Source: CAYGZA01 sp964354135 (GTDB lineage: Bacteria > Planctomycetota > Planctomycetia > Pirellulales > Thermoguttaceae). Taken from it: a DNA stretch of 8,679 nt. The notes under the pieces were generated by a model, which searched no databases, was not told where the DNA came from, and saw only the letters and a list, made by a program, of their open reading frames with translations. The stretch spans positions 1-8,679 of the forward strand of contig CAYGZA010000293.1 of NCBI GenBank assembly GCA_964354135.1, given 5' to 3'. The first letter of the stretch is position 1; each line of letters begins with the position of its first letter. Shown piece after piece: positions 5,290-8,679 of this stretch. The position numbers were made by a program, and so were the translations under genes.

Positions 5290-7110
5290 TCACCGGCGCC
5301 CTTCCAGATGAACCGCCAGGACCGCGAGGTCGGCGGGCGTGATGCCGCTAATCCGCCCGGCCTGGGCCAAATCGCCTGGCCGGAAGCGCAGAAGCTTCTC
5401 TCTCGCCTCGGCACGGAGATGAGCCATCTTCGAAAAGTCGAGATCGGCGGGGATCCTCCGCGCCGAGAGGCGGTTCTGCCTCTCGATCTCCACGTCCTGA
5501 CGCACCAGGTACCCGGCATACTTGGCGTCATAAGTGATCTGTTGGGCCACCTCCCGGGAAACGCTCGCCAACTCGGGCAGGAGGACGACGAGGTCTTCCC
5601 AAGTCGTCTCCGTCCGCCGAAGAAGCCTGGCCAGCGTATGCTCCCCGGCCCGCGTGGTTTCCAGGACGTGCGCCACCCGAGCTATCTCAGCCTCCTTCTC
5701 CTCCAACCTTCGCCAGCGTGCCTCGTCGATCAGGCCCAGTTGGCGGCCGATCGGGGTCAGGCGGCGATCGGCGTTGTCTTGCCGCAGGCGGAGGCGGTGT
5801 TCCGCACGGCTGGTGAACAGCCGGTAGGGCTCATCGACGCTCCGGGTCACCAAATCGTCGATCATCACGCCCAGGTAAGCCTGCTCGCGCCGAAGCACGA
5901 GCGGCCCTTTGCCCTGAAGCGCCAGGGCCGCGTTGGCGCCGGCCAACAGCCCTTGCCCCGCCGCCTCCTCATACCCCGTAGTCCCGTTGACTTGCCCAGC
6001 CAGGTACAAGCCCGCCACCAGCTTGGTTTCCAGCGATTGCGTCAACTGTTCCGGCGGCACGTAGTCGTACTCGATCGCGTAGCCGTAGCGGAGGATCTCC
6101 GCCCGCTCCAGCCCGGGAATGTGCCGCAGCATGGCCTCCTGCACGTCCCGTGGCAGGCTCGTTGAAAGTCCGTTGATGTACACTTCGTGGGTGTGCCGGC
6201 CCTCGGGCTCGAGGAACAGTTGGTGCCGCTCCTTGTCGGCGAAGCGGACCACCTTGGTTTCCACCGAAGGGCAATACCGCGGCCCCGTGGACCGGATCTG
6301 CCCGGTGTACATCGGGGCCCGGTGCAGATTGGCCCGGATCAGCTCGTGGACCGCCGCATTGGTGTGCGTGATCCAGCAGGGGAATTGCTTGCAGTCGAGG
6401 CGATCGGTGAGGAAGGAGAAGGGCTGCGGCTTGGGGTCGCCGGGTTGTGCTTCCAGCCGGCCGTAGACAATAGTGAGGCCGTCGATCCGCGGCGAGGTCC
6501 CGGTCTTGAATCGGCCGAGGCGGAACCCGAGCCGCACCAGGGCCTGGCTCAGTCCGGCCGTGGCCCCCTCGCCGGCCCTGCCCCCGGGCATGGTCTGGTC
6601 TCCGTAGTGGAGCAGGCCTTGCATGAATGTCCCAGCGCAGAGGATCACCGCCCGCGCGCGGTAAGAGGCGTTGCCGCGGACCCGAACGCCGACGACTCGC
6701 TGCCGCGGGCCGCTCGCCTCGACCAGCAGGTCTTCGACCGTCTCTTGCCGCAGGGAGAGCCCGGACGCTTCCTCGCAGATCCGCTTGACCTCGGCCTGAT
6801 AGGCCCGGCGGTCGGCCTGGGCCCGCGGGCCGTGCATGGCGGGCCCCTTGCGGCGGTTGAGCATGCGGAACTGGATGCCGGTCGAGTCGATGGCCCGGCC
6901 CATGGCCCCGCCCAGGGCGTCGATCTCGCGGACCAACTGCCCCTTGGCCACGCCGCCGATGGCCGGGTTGCAGCTCATCTGGGCGATGGTGTCGAGGTTG
7001 CTGGTCAAGAGGGCGGTCTTTGCTCCCATCCGCGCGGCCGCAAGCGCCGCCTCGGTCCCGGCGTGCCCGCCGCCGATGACGAGGATGTCAAACTGGTGGC
7101 AAGTGCTCAT
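5290..7110 (-). CDS. mnmG: tRNA uridine-5-carboxymethylaminomethyl modification enzyme MnmG (GidA)
   Basis: FAD-dependent enzyme that, with the GTPase MnmE, installs the (carboxymethyl)aminomethyl group at C5 of wobble uridine 34 in certain tRNAs, using methylenetetrahydrofolate. It is cytoplasmic. The 606-residue length is near the family's usual 620-630. Key features are the FAD-binding GGGHAGTEAA (13-22), MSCNPAIGG with the catalytic-region cysteine at residue 47 (same number as in E. coli), GIQFRMLNRRKGPA (about 78-91), GPRYCPS with the second conserved cysteine (C280), GQVNGTTGYEEAAGQG (372-387), and the C-terminal helical domain ending RISGITPADLAVL, which contacts MnmE and tRNA. I chose ATG 7110 because it gives the standard N-terminus; an in-frame ATG at 7137 would add nine residues. 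Neither start has a strong ribosome site. MnmE is not in the window. Intact, with no missing motif. Confidence 0.97.
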   Translation of the reverse strand: MSTCHQFDILVIGGGHAGTEAALAAARMGAKTALLTSNLDTIAQMSCNPAIGGVAKGQLVREIDALGGAMGRAIDSTGIQFRMLNRRKGPAMHGPRAQADRRAYQAEVKRICEEASGLSLRQETVEDLLVEASGPRQRVVGVRVRGNASYRARAVILCAGTFMQGLLHYGDQTMPGGRAGEGATAGLSQALVRLGFRLGRFKTGTSPRIDGLTIVYGRLEAQPGDPKPQPFSFLTDRLDCKQFPCWITHTNAAVHELIRANLHRAPMYTGQIRSTGPRYCPSVETKVVRFADKERHQLFLEPEGRHTHEVYINGLSTSLPRDVQEAMLRHIPGLERAEILRYGYAIEYDYVPPEQLTQSLETKLVAGLYLAGQVNGTTGYEEAAGQGLLAGANAALALQGKGPLVLRREQAYLGVMIDDLVTRSVDEPYRLFTSRAEHRLRLRQDNADRRLTPIGRQLGLIDEARWRRLEEKEAEIARVAHVLETTRAGEHTLARLLRRTETTWEDLVVLLPELASVSREVAQQITYDAKYAGYLVRQDVEIERQNRLSARRIPADLDFSKMAHLRAEAREKLLRFRPGDLAQAGRISGITPADLAVLAVHLEGRR

Positions 7111-7167
7111 AAGATCGATCTTAGAGCTGCCTTGCATCGATGGAAAGGCCCTACGGAGGGCACCAGG

Positions 7168-7250
7168 AAAAGGGGTCAGAACTATTTTTCAACGCAGTGT
7201 TGCTCGCTTGTGGCCGTTTGCCAACCCGAAAAACAGTTCTGACCCCTTTT
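7168..7250. repeat. Inverted-repeat element, MITE/REP-like, also a possible bidirectional terminator
   Basis: Two 23-nt arms, AAAAGGGGTCAGAACTATTT-TTC (7168-7190) and its inverse (7228-7250), pair with one mismatch around a 37-nt loop. The A4 and T4 ends mean that either strand's transcript carries a G/C stem followed by a U-tract. AGGGGTCAG-type arms recall the palindromes mobilised by REP-associated (IS200-like) transposases in environmental bacteria; I cannot confirm this from one copy. It sits between the permease/stress-protein remnant (stop at 7303) and mnmG (start 7110), where it could end transcription of the former. Confidence 0.65.
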
Positions 7251-7302
7251 TGTCCTCGCCAGCCAGGCCGGGTGCCACCTCGCGACAGTACTCTGTCGCA
7301 GA

Positions 7303-8628
7303 CTACCGGTCGGGCTCGTCGGGAATCCCCGGCGCCGTCACCAGGCACACCGGGCACGGGGCAATCCTCGCAACGGCCTCCGGATCCACAAGCCGTCTCT
7401 CGCCCGCGGGCGGCCGTTCCGGCATACCGAGGACGATCAGGTCGCAGCCCAGTTCCCGCGCCAAGGACGCGATCTGCTCCGCGGAGTCTCCCTCGGGCAG
7501 GGCATGAACCTCAACCTCCCGCTTCAGTTGCCGGGCCCGCTCCAGGTCTTGCTGGAGGTGGCTGGAGCCGTTTTGCGGGCGGGTCTTGTCCGGAACGGGA
7601 ACCACGGTCAGGGCCACGTCCGGATCGAGCATGGTCAGGGCCGCGGCGAACAGGTCGCTGCTCTGCGCGCTCTCGTAGTGCGCTAGGAGCACGTGGCTGA
7701 CCCCGACGCCCGCGGCGCGTAACTCGGCCACAGAGCGCGCCCGGCGCTCGCCGATCTTGGGGATGCGGTTGCCGCCGGCCAGGTCGAAGGTGAGGTCGCG
7801 GTGGCGGCTGAGGATGCGGATCGTCAGCGGGGCGGGCTCCCCGCCGTGGAGATTGATCCAGTAGAGGGCGATCTGCCCAAGTTGCTCGTCGGCCGTATAG
7901 ACGTTCGAGGCCCCCAGAATCACCTCCTGGGCTTGAATCTCTTTGGCGGTTTGGATGACGGCGAAGAGCGGATTGTTGGTCCGCACGATCAGCGGCTGCA
8001 CGTGCTTGCCCGCCTTCTCCGCGCGATCGACCACGGCGGTCATCAGCTCGCGGTCGTAATGGTCCAAGTCGGAAGGGGCGCTAGACAAGTCGCCGCGGTG
8101 GGTGACGTGGGCGGTCATCACGGCCACGTCGGTGGTCTCGGGGTCGGTTTCGGCCAGCGCCTTTTCCAGCATGAAGAGGTTCTGCGTCGAGCGGATTGCC
8201 ACCAGCTTGCGGAAGGTCTTGGTCAGGCCGAGCTGTACGGGGGCAAGGTCGTCGATGGACCGCTGGTTGAATTGCTCCAGGTGTTGATGCGCCGCTTGCC
8301 CCCGCCGCTTCTCGTGATAGTGCTCGGAAGCGATGAAGACGGTGAGGAACACCGCCGTGAAGCTCAACCCGCCGATCGTGGCCACCTCCTTCGTGAGCGC
8401 GTTGCAGATCGCCGCGGCCAAGAGGATCAGGAACACGATCCCCAGGCCAATGGGAACCTCCACGCCGCGGACTCTCAGGTTGAGCGGCACCTTGAACTCC
8501 CGCGGGCTGCGGTCCTTGAACCGCAGCACGACCATCGCCAGGGCCTTGAAGGCGAAGCTCCAGACCACGCCGAACGCATAGGCCTCGCCCAAGGCGTAGA
8601 CGTTCCCGCGGCTGAGGATGATGGTCAC
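7303..8628 (-). CDS. N-terminally truncated APC-type permease fused to two universal-stress-protein domains
   Basis: The 441-residue frame starts inside a permease. About three hydrophobic helices remain (roughly 17-36, 59-78, 82-101), including AYAFGVVWSFAFKALAMVVL, which is typical of the last helices of amino acid/polyamine permeases that normally have about 12. Two Usp-like alpha/beta domains follow: about 139-273 (RKLVAIRST, EVILGASNVYTADEQLG) and about 310-432 (SHVLLAHYES, CDLIVLGMPERPP, APCPVCLVTAPG). The second lacks the classical G-2x-G ATP-binding motif. Full-length fusions of this type are about 700 residues or more as I recall. Here an in-frame TGA (8649-8647) lies 6 codons upstream of the GTG at 8628, no ribosome site is visible, and a tandem repeat begins at 8629. 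It is therefore probably a remnant or rearranged gene, although the rest of the frame is undamaged. Transport activity is unlikely. Confidence 0.8.
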   Translation of the reverse strand: MTIILSRGNVYALGEAYAFGVVWSFAFKALAMVVLRFKDRSPREFKVPLNLRVRGVEVPIGLGIVFLILLAAAICNALTKEVATIGGLSFTAVFLTVFIASEHYHEKRRGQAAHQHLEQFNQRSIDDLAPVQLGLTKTFRKLVAIRSTQNLFMLEKALAETDPETTDVAVMTAHVTHRGDLSSAPSDLDHYDRELMTAVVDRAEKAGKHVQPLIVRTNNPLFAVIQTAKEIQAQEVILGASNVYTADEQLGQIALYWINLHGGEPAPLTIRILSRHRDLTFDLAGGNRIPKIGERRARSVAELRAAGVGVSHVLLAHYESAQSSDLFAAALTMLDPDVALTVVPVPDKTRPQNGSSHLQQDLERARQLKREVEVHALPEGDSAEQIASLARELGCDLIVLGMPERPPAGERRLVDPEAVARIAPCPVCLVTAPGIPDEPDR

Positions 8629-8678
8629 AACTGGAGTTTTGCAAACTCAGGCTAACCGGAGTCTGGCAACCACATGGT
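8629..8678. repeat. Two-copy imperfect 25-bp tandem repeat at the break of the permease gene
   Basis: Plus-strand AACTGGAGTTTTGCAA (8629-8644) recurs as AACCGGAGTCTGGCAA (8654-8669), 13 of 16 identical, with a 25-bp period. The repeat begins at the base next to the first codon of the truncated frame. A third copy may continue beyond the window. It marks the likely rearrangement or assembly junction. Confidence 0.5.
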
Positions 8679-8679
8679 C

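Noticed and set aside
6187..7242. Plus-strand open frame of 351 codons opposite mnmG
   Set aside because: Low-complexity antisense translation of a conserved gene.
1..8679. CRISPR array, tRNA, rRNA or complete transposase gene
   Set aside because: No regularly spaced repeats, cloverleaf, rRNA signature or transposase motif was found on either strand.

Overview
The window is GC-rich DNA most likely from a planctomycete (Planctomycetota, perhaps order Pirellulales). The reasons are a Tat-exported Gfo/Idh/MocA oxidoreductase, a response regulator with an N-terminal excisionase/MerR-like helix-turn-helix beside a soluble histidine kinase, an amino-acid-permease/universal-stress-protein fusion, and two small or hypothetical proteins of a type I associate with that phylum. 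This rests on protein character from memory; no database search was possible. All recognised genes lie on the minus strand, so transcription runs from high to low coordinates and the layout is given in that order.

Right end (8679-7303): the C-terminal part of an APC-type permease fused to two universal-stress-protein domains. The reading frame is cut off upstream by an in-frame stop and a 25-bp two-copy tandem repeat at the window edge, so most of the permease is missing. Between it and the next gene is an inverted-repeat element of about 83 bp (7168-7250). Next is mnmG (7110-5290), a complete tRNA-modifying flavoenzyme. Its 3' flank carries a four-tract G-quadruplex motif on the coding strand.

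Middle (5289-4785): a 505-bp stretch without a convincing gene. It holds a consensus sigma-70 promoter with an AT-rich upstream element, followed by a leader of about 220 nt with a strong RNA fold. This promoter probably drives a signalling cluster: response regulator (4784-4206), histidine kinase (4130-2688) and a four-helix membrane protein whose start overlaps the kinase stop (2698-1787). After a short-repeat spacer comes a Nudix hydrolase gene (1638-1462) broken inside its catalytic box.

Left end (1465-1): a compact non-coding unit begins at the end of the broken Nudix gene. It has its own promoter, a C-rich RNA of about 94 nt with two competing or pseudoknotted stems, and an intrinsic terminator (1338-1371). 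A second promoter then precedes a 79-residue hypothetical protein (1207-968). A third precedes the Tat-signal oxidoreductase (856-1, running off the window).

The two-component pair and membrane protein probably work together; the input is unknown. The most unusual items are the candidate small RNA abutting the decayed Nudix gene, the structured leader of the regulator, and the two repeat-associated spots near the permease remnant.
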